64,000 bases of DNA from positions 1,364,001-1,428,000 of the forward strand of contig OY763044.2 in NCBI GenBank assembly GCA_963666825.2. Reading direction: 5' to 3'. The first letter of the stretch is position 1. Every line of letters begins with the position of its first letter. Both the position numbers and the translations under genes were made by a program. The notes under the pieces were generated by a model that searched no databases, was not told the DNA's origin, and saw only the letters and a list, made by a program, of their open reading frames with translations. The DNA comes from Saccharicrinis sp963666825. GTDB taxonomy: Bacteria; Bacteroidota; Bacteroidia; Bacteroidales; Marinilabiliaceae. Below, piece after piece: positions 17,396 through 26,675 of this stretch.

Positions 17396-19495
17396 ATGAA
17401 AAGGGATTGGTCATTAAAGAATATTAAAATTGGGAGAAGGCTTAATTTAGTGCTTGGCTCCATTGTTGTGCTTATCATTACCTCCATAGGTACTTTTGCT
17501 GTTTATACCGAATATAAAACCTTAATGGATTCAATGGATTATTTGGGTGTTGAAGAAACAGAGAATCTAAAAAAAATGATTGAGCTTCAGATTGAGACAA
17601 AACAAGATTTTGTTAAATCTGGAATCGGGATAGCAAATAAGCTATTTTATGAGAAAAAGGCTGATATAAACACAAAAAGTAAATCTCAAATTCTTGCTGT
17701 AAATCAAATTACTCACGAAAAAATCGATGTAACGATACCTGAATTTCGCTGGGATGGTCAGTTGTTATATCATCATTATGGCTTTGTTGAGGAAGTAGGA
17801 GAATTACTTAACGGAACAGCTACTATATTTCAGAAGATACCTCAAGGATTTTTGAGAATATCCACAAATGTATTAAATAAGGAAGGACAACGAGGTGTAA
17901 ATACCTACATACCTAATGAATCTCCGGTCATTAAGAAAGTGCTAAATGGTGAGACATATACGGGTCGTGCGTTTGTTGTAGATGATTGGTACTTAACGGT
18001 ATATGAACCTATAGTTATAGGTGGAGAAATTGAAGGTATATTATATGTAGGTTTAAAAGAGAAGGATTTATCAAAAATTAAAGAGATTTTCGATAAAAAG
18101 AAATATATGGAAACTGGTTATCCATTTTTAATTGGAAAAGATGGAGAGATGTTAATACATCCCACAGGGGAGGGCGTTAATTACTCTAATGAAGAGTTTT
18201 TTCAAAAGATTCAAACAAGTGCTCTAGAATCTAATAGTGGAAGCTTTTATTATCATTTTGAAGGAAAAGAAAAAGAATTGTATTACGAATATATTCCATC
18301 AATCGAATCTTTCGTTGTTGTTTCTTATTATTTGTCAGATATTCATACTATTGTTTATTCTTCTATTTCGGTAATATTAGTAGTGTTGTTAATAGGCATA
18401 TTTGTGTTTATAATTTTCAATAGATATATGGCTCTTTCAATCAGTAGGCCAATTGCTAAAGTTGTTGATTTTGCGAAAAGAGTATCTGAAGGGGATTTAA
18501 CGGTAAGTGTAGATTTTAAACAAAAAGATGAAGTTGGACAAATGGCAGAGGCTTTAAATCACATGATAAGTAAATTGAAGAGTGTTGTTTCTGAAATTAT
18601 TACAGGTTCTTCAAATATTGCTTCTGCTGGTCATCAGGTTAGTTCAACCTCGCAACAAATATCGCAAGGAGCAACAGAACAGGCTGCTTCTGTTGAAGAA
18701 GTATCATCTACGATGGAGGAGATGGTGAGTAATATTGAAATGAACTCGCAAAATGCCAGAAATACTGAATCTATTTCATCAAAAGCACATGTAACCATGC
18801 AAGGTGTGTATGATAGTACTCATAGGTCAATAGAGGTTACTAGTAATATCTCAAGCAAAATTAAAGTTATTGAGGAAATTGCAATGCAAACGAATATTTT
18901 GAGCTTAAATGCAGCTGTTGAAGCAGCAAGAGCCGGAAGTCAGGGTAGGGGTTTTGCTGTTGTTGCTGATGAGGTAAGAAAATTAGCAGAGGTAAGTAAA
19001 AATGCTGCTAATGAAATATTAAAATTATCGAATGAGGGCTTTTCTGTTGTGAAATCAGCAGGAGAAAAAGTTGGCGAGATGGCTCCGGAAATTGAAAAAA
19101 CTACCGAGTTAGTTCAAGAAATTTCAACATCGAGTGAGGAACAGTTGAAAGGTGCAGAGCAGGTAAATACAGTTATTCAGGAGCTTAATAATCTTACACA
19201 GCAAAATGCATCCGCTAGTGAGGAATTAGCTGCTAGTGCTGAAGAACTGTCGTCGCAAGCTGATCACTTAAAAGATTTGGTTAAATATTTTAAATTGGAT
19301 GAGGAGGATGTTAAACGTGCTTTAAGAGAGACTGAAGGAGAGAATATTTCACTTGATGAGTTTGATAATTTTGATAAAGATAAAGATCAGATAACACATG
19401 ATGATAAACCGTCAGTTGTTAATAAAAAACAGCCATCATTTAACGATATCAAGATTTTTGATAAAGATTTTGAAAAAGGTTTTGAGTCGTTTTAA
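17396..19495 (+). CDS. Methyl-accepting chemotaxis protein with Cache sensor and C-terminal pentapeptide
   Basis: The 699-residue receptor has a first membrane helix (about 18-38), a large extracytoplasmic Cache-type domain (about 45-315), a second helix (about 322-345), HAMP (about 347-400) and a full signalling domain. The kinase-control tip reads LSLNAAVEAARAG and continues QGRGFAVVADEVRKLAE. After the methylation helices come about 45 acidic, flexible residues ending in GFESF. That fits the x-aromatic-x-x-aromatic pentapeptide that tethers CheR/CheB in other receptors. It lies between menB and menA, with a terminator before it and only 29 bases after it. Possible -7 boxes TAATTTTG stand at 17276-17283 and 17384-17391. 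The ligand is unknown. Confidence 0.94.
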   Translation: MKRDWSLKNIKIGRRLNLVLGSIVVLIITSIGTFAVYTEYKTLMDSMDYLGVEETENLKKMIELQIETKQDFVKSGIGIANKLFYEKKADINTKSKSQILAVNQITHEKIDVTIPEFRWDGQLLYHHYGFVEEVGELLNGTATIFQKIPQGFLRISTNVLNKEGQRGVNTYIPNESPVIKKVLNGETYTGRAFVVDDWYLTVYEPIVIGGEIEGILYVGLKEKDLSKIKEIFDKKKYMETGYPFLIGKDGEMLIHPTGEGVNYSNEEFFQKIQTSALESNSGSFYYHFEGKEKELYYEYIPSIESFVVVSYYLSDIHTIVYSSISVILVVLLIGIFVFIIFNRYMALSISRPIAKVVDFAKRVSEGDLTVSVDFKQKDEVGQMAEALNHMISKLKSVVSEIITGSSNIASAGHQVSSTSQQISQGATEQAASVEEVSSTMEEMVSNIEMNSQNARNTESISSKAHVTMQGVYDSTHRSIEVTSNISSKIKVIEEIAMQTNILSLNAAVEAARAGSQGRGFAVVADEVRKLAEVSKNAANEILKLSNEGFSVVKSAGEKVGEMAPEIEKTTELVQEISTSSEEQLKGAEQVNTVIQELNNLTQQNASASEELAASAEELSSQADHLKDLVKYFKLDEEDVKRALRETEGENISLDEFDNFDKDKDQITHDDKPSVVNKKQPSFNDIKIFDKDFEKGFESF

Positions 19496-19503
19496 TATCT
19501 TTG
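19469..19503 (+). promoter_or_regulatory. Probable menA promoter inside the end of the receptor gene
   Basis: TTTG at 19469-19472 and a perfect -7 box TATCTTTG at 19496-19503 are 23 bases apart. The -7 box overlaps the receptor stop codon region. Transcription from here would give menA-menC-menE a very short leader that begins inside the hairpin at 19504-19524. Confidence 0.45.
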
Positions 19504-19524
19504 ACGCTTAATTAATTTAAGCGT
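19504..19524 (+). promoter_or_regulatory. Perfect inverted repeat abutting the menA start codon
   Basis: ACGCTTAA (19504-19511) and TTAAGCGT (19517-19524) pair perfectly around a 5-base loop. The right arm ends on the base before the menA ATG. It may be an operator next to the -7 box or an mRNA hairpin that masks the start. It has no T-run, so it is not a terminator. Confidence 0.5.
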
Positions 19525-20427
19525 ATGTTAAATATTAAACCTTATATTTTATCATTTAGATTAAGAACCTTACCATTGGCTGTTTCAACAGTTTTGATGG
19601 GTAACATACTTGCAGCCTATAATGGTAGTTATAATTATTTAGTTGGAATATTTGCTGTGATTACAACTGTTTTCCTTCAAGTATTGTCAAATGTAGCAAA
19701 TGACTATGGAGATGCGGTATCAGGTGCTGATAATGAAGAGAGAGTCGGTCCGGAGAGAATGGTAGCATCTGGAAAAATATCTTTGAAGGCGATGCGAAAT
19801 ACAGTTATTGTATTTTCATCGCTTTCTTTAGTTTCAGGAATTCTCCTAATTTATTTTGGTAGCTTTAAAGCAATGAGTATAGAAAATATCTTATTGTTAT
19901 TATTAGGATTAGGAGCAATAGCAGCTGCAATAAAATATACTGTAGGTAAAAATCCTTATGGCTACAGAGGTTTGGGAGATATCTTTGTTTTTGTTTTTTT
20001 TGGTTTGGTTGGTGTAATCGGGACCTATTTTTTACATACAGGAACAATCAATATGTGGGTAGTGTTACCTGCTTCAACTATAGGTTTTTTAAGTGTTGGG
20101 GTATTGAATTTAAATAACCTTAGAGATATAGAAAGTGATTCAAAAACAGGCAAGAATACATTAATTGTACAAAAAGGCAGTGCTTGGGGAAAAAAGTATC
20201 ATGTATTCTTAAATGTAGGAGCAATGTTTCTAATGATTGCTTTTGCAATTTTTAATTTTCATAATTGGTATCAATGGTTATTTCTTTTAGTTTATGTTTT
20301 ATTGATAAAGGATTTGGTTTTTGTTTATAAAAATAATGATCCAATGAATTTATACCCATATCTAAAGAAACAGGCAATTTCTACCTTTTTATTAGTATTA
20401 TTAATCGGTTTACCTCTCTTATTTTAA
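19525..20427 (+). CDS. menA: 1,4-dihydroxy-2-naphthoate polyprenyltransferase
   Basis: The 300-residue integral membrane prenyltransferase attaches the polyprenyl tail to dihydroxynaphthoate, giving demethylmenaquinone. The first Asp-rich motif NDYGDAVSGAD is at 59-69 and the second is in NLRDIESDSKTGK (about 195-207). About eight or nine hydrophobic helices cover the protein. It starts 29 bases after the receptor gene, directly after a perfect inverted repeat, and is followed 8 bases later by menC. Confidence 0.96.
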   Translation: MLNIKPYILSFRLRTLPLAVSTVLMGNILAAYNGSYNYLVGIFAVITTVFLQVLSNVANDYGDAVSGADNEERVGPERMVASGKISLKAMRNTVIVFSSLSLVSGILLIYFGSFKAMSIENILLLLLGLGAIAAAIKYTVGKNPYGYRGLGDIFVFVFFGLVGVIGTYFLHTGTINMWVVLPASTIGFLSVGVLNLNNLRDIESDSKTGKNTLIVQKGSAWGKKYHVFLNVGAMFLMIAFAIFNFHNWYQWLFLLVYVLLIKDLVFVYKNNDPMNLYPYLKKQAISTFLLVLLIGLPLLF

Positions 20428-20435
20428 TGAAATAA

Positions 20436-21482
20436 ATGTTACAGGCAACATATATTCCTCATAAGTTACAATTTATTACTCCAGGAGGTACATCTCGGGG
20501 AGTGTTGACAGAAAAATCAAGTTGGTACATTTTACTTTCAGATACAGTAACTCCGAATATTGTAGGTGTTGGCGAATGTTCTATTTTGCCTAAACTAAGT
20601 ATTGATGATAGAAATGATTATGAAGATAAGCTCAAAGAGGTTTGTCTTAATATCAATAATTACAGTTCTACTTACCACACAGAATTAAAAGAGTGGCCAT
20701 CTATTCGATTTGCAGTTGAAATGGCTTTGCTTGATTTAGATAATGGCGGTAAGAAGTTGATTTTTAACACAGATTTCTATTATGGAAAAAAGAATATCCC
20801 TATTAATGGTTTAATATGGATGGGAGATATTAATTATATGAAATCCCAATTAAATCAAAAAATAAATGAAGGTTTTGATTGCATAAAAATTAAGATCGGA
20901 GCTCTGGACTTCGATAAAGAGATTGCGTTAATAAAAGAAATTAGAAATAGCTATTCTTCTAATGAAATAGAAATACGTGTTGATGCTAATGGTGCATTTA
21001 AGCCTGAAGAAGCTCTTTATAAGATGGAGCAGTTGTATAAGTTGGATATTCATTCAATAGAGCAACCTATTAAAGTTAAACAATGGAAAGAAATGTCTCG
21101 TATCTGTAAAGAATCACCATTGCCAGTTGCATTAGATGAAGAATTGATAGGTATCCTTGAAAATGAAATTAAAAAAGAAATGCTGGAGCAGATTCAGCCT
21201 TCGTATATTATTTTAAAGCCTTCTTTGATAGGTGGTTTTAAAGCTTCTGAAGAATGGATTTCTATTGCAGAGGATTTAAATATAGGTTGGTGGGCAACTT
21301 CTGCTTTGGAAGGGAATATAGGACTAAATGCAATTGCTCAATGGACCTCAACTTTTGATTCTTTAATGCCTCAGGGATTGGGAACAGGGAAAGTTTTTTC
21401 AAATAATATAGATTCTCCCTTATTTGTAGAGGAAGGTTATTTATGTTATAAGCAAAATCAAGAGTGGGGAAAATTAAAGTAA
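20436..21482 (+). CDS. menC: o-Succinylbenzoate synthase
   Basis: The 348-residue enolase-superfamily enzyme dehydrates SHCHC to o-succinylbenzoate. The catalytic frame is complete: Lys151/Lys153 (KIKIG), metal ligands Asp183 (RVDANG), Glu209 (IEQP) and Asp234 (ALDEE), and Lys261 (LKPS). Dipeptide epimerases share this fold, but position between menA and menE settles the call. Translation follows menA by 8 bases. Confidence 0.95.
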   Translation: MLQATYIPHKLQFITPGGTSRGVLTEKSSWYILLSDTVTPNIVGVGECSILPKLSIDDRNDYEDKLKEVCLNINNYSSTYHTELKEWPSIRFAVEMALLDLDNGGKKLIFNTDFYYGKKNIPINGLIWMGDINYMKSQLNQKINEGFDCIKIKIGALDFDKEIALIKEIRNSYSSNEIEIRVDANGAFKPEEALYKMEQLYKLDIHSIEQPIKVKQWKEMSRICKESPLPVALDEELIGILENEIKKEMLEQIQPSYIILKPSLIGGFKASEEWISIAEDLNIGWWATSALEGNIGLNAIAQWTSTFDSLMPQGLGTGKVFSNNIDSPLFVEEGYLCYKQNQEWGKLK

Positions 21483-21571
21483 AGACAATTTGTAATAAGT
21501 ATAAATGCAACAATAATTTTGGGATTTTTAGTTAATCTGATGCTTTGTTGATTCCTGATATATAAAAAATC

Positions 21572-22657
21572 ATGAATAATTATAATTCAATAAGATTAAA
21601 TGGAGTTAAATATTCGGGAAAAGATTTGTTTATGGTTAGTACCGAAACCATACATAATGAAAATGCACCGGAATGGTTAAAAGATATCCATCGTTTTATC
21701 CTGGAATGGATTAATGATTCAGATGAGATTAAAGCACAAACTTCAGGATCTACTGGTAAACCTAAGAGCATTTGTTTAAAGAAATTTCATATGATAGCTT
21801 CGGCAAGGAAGACTATTGAATTCTTTAATCTAAAAGAGCATCATTCAGCTTTGTTATGCTTGTCTGCTAATTATATTGCCGGAAAAATGATGGTTGTAAG
21901 GGCTTTTGTTGGTGGTTTTAATTTGTTGCTTCAGGAACCTGTCGGGAATCCATTGGCTTATATTGACAAGAAAGTTGATTTTGCAGCTTTAGTTCCTTTA
22001 CAGGTTAGTAATTCTGTAGATGATATCAATTCCGGACTTAAGGTTGGAAATATAATTATTGGAGGAGGTGCTGTTTCTGGTGAATTAGCCGATAAAATTA
22101 AAAATGCAAAATCTATTTGCTATGAAACTTATGGAATGACAGAAACTGTTTCACATGTGGCAATAAGAAGGTTAGGTGAGGACTTTTTTTCTGCAATGCC
22201 TAATGTTTCTTTCAATCAGGATGAAAGAAATTGTTTGCTTATTGATGCAAGTGATGTTGCTGATTGTAAGTTGATAACTAATGATATTGTTGAGCTTATT
22301 TCTGATAAAGTATTCAAGTGGCTGGGGCGTTATGATAATATTATAAATACCGGAGGGGTTAAAGTGGTGCCTGAAGAAATCGAAAAAAAGCTATCATCAG
22401 AAATTAAACATGATTTTTTCATTAGTTCTATTCCCGATGAAAAGTTGGGAGAAAAAATGGTGTTAGTTATTAGTTCTCAAGTTAAGTATAATGTAAATTC
22501 AATTTTGTCTGCATTTTCTGTTTTAAATAAATATGAACGTCCCAGGAATATTTGTTTAATCAATAATTTTCCTTATTCTGATAATAATAAGATTCAACGT
22601 ACTGTATTGCGTAAATACCTACAATCCTCGCAAATAATCTACGATGTAGATAAATAG
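21572..22657 (+). CDS. menE: o-Succinylbenzoate-CoA ligase (short form)
   Basis: This adenylate-forming ligase of 361 residues activates o-succinylbenzoate to its CoA ester. The ATP-binding TSGSTGKPK is at 57-65; YETYGMTET and GRYDNIINTGGVKV follow, and the C-terminal catalytic lysine is in NNKIQR. It is about 100 residues shorter than the Bacillus-type enzyme, with a reduced N-terminal domain, but the core motifs are intact. It follows menC by 89 bases. No menH hydrolase gene is present in the cluster. Confidence 0.93.
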   Translation: MNNYNSIRLNGVKYSGKDLFMVSTETIHNENAPEWLKDIHRFILEWINDSDEIKAQTSGSTGKPKSICLKKFHMIASARKTIEFFNLKEHHSALLCLSANYIAGKMMVVRAFVGGFNLLLQEPVGNPLAYIDKKVDFAALVPLQVSNSVDDINSGLKVGNIIIGGGAVSGELADKIKNAKSICYETYGMTETVSHVAIRRLGEDFFSAMPNVSFNQDERNCLLIDASDVADCKLITNDIVELISDKVFKWLGRYDNIINTGGVKVVPEEIEKKLSSEIKHDFFISSIPDEKLGEKMVLVISSQVKYNVNSILSAFSVLNKYERPRNICLINNFPYSDNNKIQRTVLRKYLQSSQIIYDVDK

Positions 22658-22745
22658 TCAATAAAATAAACCTGTATTTTATCATAATAAAATTATTTGA
22701 TATTTATTTTCTTTGCTGCCTTAATGTAAAAAATAAAGGTTTGTA

Positions 22746-23945
22746 ATGAAGAATTATAGAATGATTTTGGCCTTAATATTATTAGTTGGATTATCAAATA
22801 GTAATATTAACGCGCAAGATGAAAATAAAGGGTATCAATTTGAGACTATTTATGATTTAGATGTTACTTCAGTAAAGGATCAGTACAGATCAGGTACGTG
22901 TTGGAGTTTTTCCGGACTTTCATTTTTAGAGGCGGAAATGTTGAAAGCAGGAAAGCAAGATATTGATCTTTCGGAAATGTTTGTTGTTAGAAATTGTTAC
23001 TCTGATAAAGCAACTAAATATGTTCGTTTACATGGATCATTAAATTTTGGTGCTGGTGGTTCCTTTGAAGATGTTTTATATACTTGGAGAAACTATGGTT
23101 TGGTTCCGGAATCAGCTTACACCGGTTTGCAATATGGTGAAGAAAAACATGTTCATGGTGAAATGGATGCGGTATTAAAAGCCTATGTTGATGCAGTAAT
23201 TAAAGATGATAATAAGAAATTATCAACAGCATGGCATAAAGGATTTGATGGTGTTTTAGATGCCTATCTGGGAGCTTATCCTGAAACATTTAATTACGAA
23301 GGTAAGGAGTATACACCACAATCTTTTTCTAAAGAATATATGGGAATTGATCCTGAAGATTATATTATTCTAACATCATTTACACATCATCCTTATTATT
23401 CAAAGTTTATTTTTGAAGTTCCGGATAACTGGGTTTGGGGTCAGGTTTATAATGTGACACTTGATGATTTAAAAGAGGTTATGAAAACATCATTAAAAGA
23501 GGGACATACTTTTGGATGGGCTTCTGATGTTAGTGAAAAAGGTTTCTCATTCAAAAATGGAGTAGCCATTGTTCCAGAAAGTGACATTGAGGAACTTTCG
23601 GATTCTGAAAGAGCAAAGTGGGAGAAAATGAGTAAGGCTGAAAGAGTAAAACAAATGTATAGTTTTGATGGTCCTGTTAAAGAAAAGGTAATCACTCCGG
23701 AAATGCGCCAAGAGCAGTTTGATAATTATTTAACTACTGATGATCATGGTATGCATATTACTGGTATGGTAAAGGATCAGGAAGGAAATATTTACTATAA
23801 AGTGAAAAATTCATGGAATACAAACAATAAATATGATGGTTATTTTTATGCATCAGAGTCTTTTGTTTTGTTAAAATCAATGAATATCATGATTAATAAA
23901 AATGTTTTAGCTAAAGAGCTTAAAAAGAAATTAGGAATAAAATAA
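22746..23945 (+). CDS. Exported C1-family cysteine peptidase (bleomycin hydrolase/PepC-like)
   Basis: The 399-residue product begins with a signal peptide (about 1-23, ending INAQ) and then a papain-fold C1B peptidase. The active-site residues are visible: Gln46 and Cys52 (KDQYRSGTCWSFSG), His337 (DHGMHITG) and Asn355 (VKNSWN). Cytoplasmic PepC/bleomycin hydrolases lack a signal peptide; this one should act in the periplasm or outside the cell, probably as an aminopeptidase. It follows menE by 89 bases and ends in a strong terminator. Confidence 0.93.
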   Translation: MKNYRMILALILLVGLSNSNINAQDENKGYQFETIYDLDVTSVKDQYRSGTCWSFSGLSFLEAEMLKAGKQDIDLSEMFVVRNCYSDKATKYVRLHGSLNFGAGGSFEDVLYTWRNYGLVPESAYTGLQYGEEKHVHGEMDAVLKAYVDAVIKDDNKKLSTAWHKGFDGVLDAYLGAYPETFNYEGKEYTPQSFSKEYMGIDPEDYIILTSFTHHPYYSKFIFEVPDNWVWGQVYNVTLDDLKEVMKTSLKEGHTFGWASDVSEKGFSFKNGVAIVPESDIEELSDSERAKWEKMSKAERVKQMYSFDGPVKEKVITPEMRQEQFDNYLTTDDHGMHITGMVKDQEGNIYYKVKNSWNTNNKYDGYFYASESFVLLKSMNIMINKNVLAKELKKKLGIK

Positions 23946-24001
23946 ATTTGGATATCATCATCAACTGTTTACCCAATCATTGTAATATATGATATCAAGT
24001 T

Positions 24002-24032
24002 AAGCTATCTCACTTTTGAGGTAGCTTTTTTT
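24002..24032 (+). terminator. Intrinsic terminator after the C1 peptidase gene
   Basis: Arms AAGCTATCTCA (24002-24012) and TGAGGTAGCTT (24017-24027) form an 11-bp stem with one G-T pair and a 4-base loop, followed by about seven T. Confidence 0.9.
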
Positions 24033-24041
24033 ATATATTTG
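24014..24041 (+). promoter_or_regulatory. Probable promoter of the AHSA1-like gene, overlapping the preceding terminator
   Basis: TTTTG at 24014-24018 and the perfect -7 box TATATTTG at 24034-24041 are 15 bases apart. The -33 element lies within the loop and right arm of the terminator hairpin, so one stretch may end one transcript and start the next. Confidence 0.45.
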
Positions 24042-24076
24042 TACTAAATAATAATAGCTAATAATATTATAAAATA

Positions 24077-24466
24077 ATGAGTTGTAAAGATTATAAAACT
24101 CGATTGAAAATTAAGGCGGAAGCTGAGGATATATATGCTGCATTAACCAATCCTTTTACAATAGAGTTGTGGTCAGGTTATCCTGCGCAAATGAGTACAG
24201 AGCCAGATAGTGAATTTTCTTTGTGGGAAGGAGATATAGTTGGTAAGAACCTTGAATTTGAGACAAATAAAAAAGTTGTTCAGCAATGGTATTTTGGAGA
24301 ACAAGAAGAGCCATCTATTGTAACAATAAAGATTTTTGAACAAAAAAATCATTGCCAGGTAGAATTAAACCATACAAATATTCCTGAAGAGGATTATGAT
24401 GATATTTGCGAAGGATGGGATGAATATTACCTTGGTGCAATAAAAGAGTTTTTTGAAGAAGATTAA
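24077..24466 (+). CDS. SRPBCC / AHSA1-like domain protein
   Basis: The 129-residue cytoplasmic protein looks like the START/SRPBCC fold of the AHSA1 type. It opens with an AEDIYAALTNPFTIELWSG stretch and continues GDIVGKNLEFETNKKVVQQW. Such domains bind hydrophobic ligands or act as co-chaperone modules; the specific ligand is unknown. The C-terminus is acidic. The gene precedes the ComEC-like gene by 35 bases and probably has its own promoter at 24014-24041. Confidence 0.8.
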   Translation: MSCKDYKTRLKIKAEAEDIYAALTNPFTIELWSGYPAQMSTEPDSEFSLWEGDIVGKNLEFETNKKVVQQWYFGEQEEPSIVTIKIFEQKNHCQVELNHTNIPEEDYDDICEGWDEYYLGAIKEFFEED

Positions 24467-24501
24467 AAATTAATCTCGCTTCAAATTCCAAACCTAATCT
24501 T

Positions 24502-26547
24502 ATGAAAAAATATTACTATCGGGCCTATCCCTTTGTTAGGCTCTTAATTCCTATATTAATAGGGCGACTTCTTTCCTTTTATTTTCTTGTTTCATTTTAT
24601 AGCATAGTGATCTATGCTTTGCTATTTGTTTTTACATTAATATTTATTGGCTTTAAATTAGAAAAGCAATATAATAGCCGCTGGATTTCCGGATTACTAA
24701 TTAATTTAATATTACTGTTTGGCAGTTGGAGCAATACTGATTATAATCTAACTAATTACATTCAATATGATACTCTTAAGGAATATTCGGCAACTGTTAT
24801 TGATGTATATTGTAGTAATGATCAATCTCAAACTCTTGAAATACTTACTTGTGAGCAATCTTTAAAACAAAATAAATATTTTAAATCTTTGGTTTATTAT
24901 AAGCGTAATGAAAATCAGAAATTACTAATGCCGGGAGATCAAATTGTGTTTTATTCTTCACTGCAAAAAGTTCAGGTAGAACGTAATCCATATACTTTTA
25001 ATTATGCAGAATACTTGCTCTCAAAACAAATTCTTGGTCAATTTTATTTGAATAGTACTAGTTGTAAACCTATTAAAAGTAGTTGGTCTGTAAGTAAAGG
25101 CTTTTATTTACTCAGAAACTGGTGTAAAGACAAAATTCAAAGTGTAATTACAGATGAGGATGCAAGTAGTGTTTTAATTGCTCTCATGTTAGGGGATAAA
25201 ACATTCATTGATAGCGATGTGAAATTAGACTTCTCTGGATCAGGTTTAATGCATGTTATTTCTATTTCGGGTATGCATGTTGGTGTAATTTATATGATCC
25301 TGTTGTTTTTGTTTAGTTTGTTAAAAGTGAAAGGAGTGCAAAAGTTTAAGTTGTATTTTATTCTTGCATTTTTGTGGTTTTACGCAGGACTAACAGGTAT
25401 GTCTTCTTCTGTTTTTAGGTCAACAATAATGTTTTCCATACTTTTAATTGGTCAGGTAAAAAATAAAGGTTCGTATAATGTTTATCATTCCTTAGCGATA
25501 GCTGCCTCTATAATATTGCTTCTCTCTCCGGAAGCGTTTACAAACATTGGTTTCTGGTTAAGTTTTTTAGCTGTTTTATCCATTGTTTATTTCTTTCCAA
25601 TCTTCAATGGAATGCTAAACTTTACAAAACCATGGAATAGAGCTGTGTGGTCGTTATTTGCATTATCACTTTCTGCACAAATAGGAACAGCACCATTGGT
25701 AATTTATACCTTTCACTATTTTCCTATATGGTTTTTGTTGTCAAATTTATTAATTGTACCCATTGTGCCTTTTATTTTGTTAGGAGGTCTTATTATTATA
25801 CTTTCTCCCACTGGATCAATAATTTCTGTTTTAGTTTCGGGTTCGATTGAAGAACTGACTGTTTATATGATAAATATAGCTAAATGGATAAATAGTTTGT
25901 ATGTGGCTAAATATGCAGGATTACAGTTGCAATTCATTGAGCTCATGATGATTTATATTGCATTGATTCTGTTTGTAATAAGGAAAGAGTCAAAACGAAT
26001 ATTTTTTGGAATTACTTCAATAGCAGTTGTATTGGTATTTCTTATCCTTAATTTTGTGTCAACTGAGTTTCTTGATCCAAAGTCTGCAATTGTCGTTCAT
26101 GAAATAAGAAAGAAATCAGTGGTGTCATTTATTAATGATGAATCTTCTTTTTGTTTTACGAATGATTCAATTTCCTCTATTATCAAAGAGCGTTCAATAA
26201 TGCCTTTATGGAGACATTTAAAAGTAAGTACATTTAATCTAAAAAAGGATTCCTCTTCTATAATATTTCCGGTTTGTTGTTCAGGATTAAATGCGATTAT
26301 TATCAATGGAAACATTGATGTTGATTGTATTAAGTCTTTACCTGAAAATATTGATTTAATCATTGTAACCAATAGGGTGTCAAATACAATTATTGATGAA
26401 ATAGTTTATTCATTCAAAGATAAAAAGGTTGTTTTTGATTCCTCTTTTTCGAGGAAGTATTCCTTACAACTGTCTGAATCATATAAGGATGATAATTTGA
26501 GTTTGGAGTTTATTTCATTAAATGGAGCATATAGTGTAGAGTTGTGA
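24502..26547 (+). CDS. ComEC/Rec2-like DNA-uptake channel, form without the beta-lactamase domain
   Basis: The 681-residue inner-membrane protein has N-terminal helices (about 10-75) and an OB-like soluble region (about 80-185, including MPGDQIVFYSS). A multi-helix competence domain (about 210-500) follows with the signature ALMLGDKTFI and SGSGLMHVISISGMHVG. Family members carry single-stranded DNA across the inner membrane. The last 160 residues are soluble but lack the HxHxDH motif of the metallo-beta-lactamase domain in longer ComEC proteins. It follows the AHSA1-like gene by 35 bases. Confidence 0.9.
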   Translation: MKKYYYRAYPFVRLLIPILIGRLLSFYFLVSFYSIVIYALLFVFTLIFIGFKLEKQYNSRWISGLLINLILLFGSWSNTDYNLTNYIQYDTLKEYSATVIDVYCSNDQSQTLEILTCEQSLKQNKYFKSLVYYKRNENQKLLMPGDQIVFYSSLQKVQVERNPYTFNYAEYLLSKQILGQFYLNSTSCKPIKSSWSVSKGFYLLRNWCKDKIQSVITDEDASSVLIALMLGDKTFIDSDVKLDFSGSGLMHVISISGMHVGVIYMILLFLFSLLKVKGVQKFKLYFILAFLWFYAGLTGMSSSVFRSTIMFSILLIGQVKNKGSYNVYHSLAIAASIILLLSPEAFTNIGFWLSFLAVLSIVYFFPIFNGMLNFTKPWNRAVWSLFALSLSAQIGTAPLVIYTFHYFPIWFLLSNLLIVPIVPFILLGGLIIILSPTGSIISVLVSGSIEELTVYMINIAKWINSLYVAKYAGLQLQFIELMMIYIALILFVIRKESKRIFFGITSIAVVLVFLILNFVSTEFLDPKSAIVVHEIRKKSVVSFINDESSFCFTNDSISSIIKERSIMPLWRHLKVSTFNLKKDSSSIIFPVCCSGLNAIIINGNIDVDCIKSLPENIDLIIVTNRVSNTIIDEIVYSFKDKKVVFDSSFSRKYSLQLSESYKDDNLSLEFISLNGAYSVEL

Positions 26548-26675
26548 TATGGTGTTTCCGCACACAAGTTGATAAATAATTCGTTAGCTTTGGTTTGTTT
26601 TTAATATTATCTTTTATTTTTACTGCGATTTTCAAGTTTAAGTATTATTAAACGTTATTTGATTAAATAAGAAAA

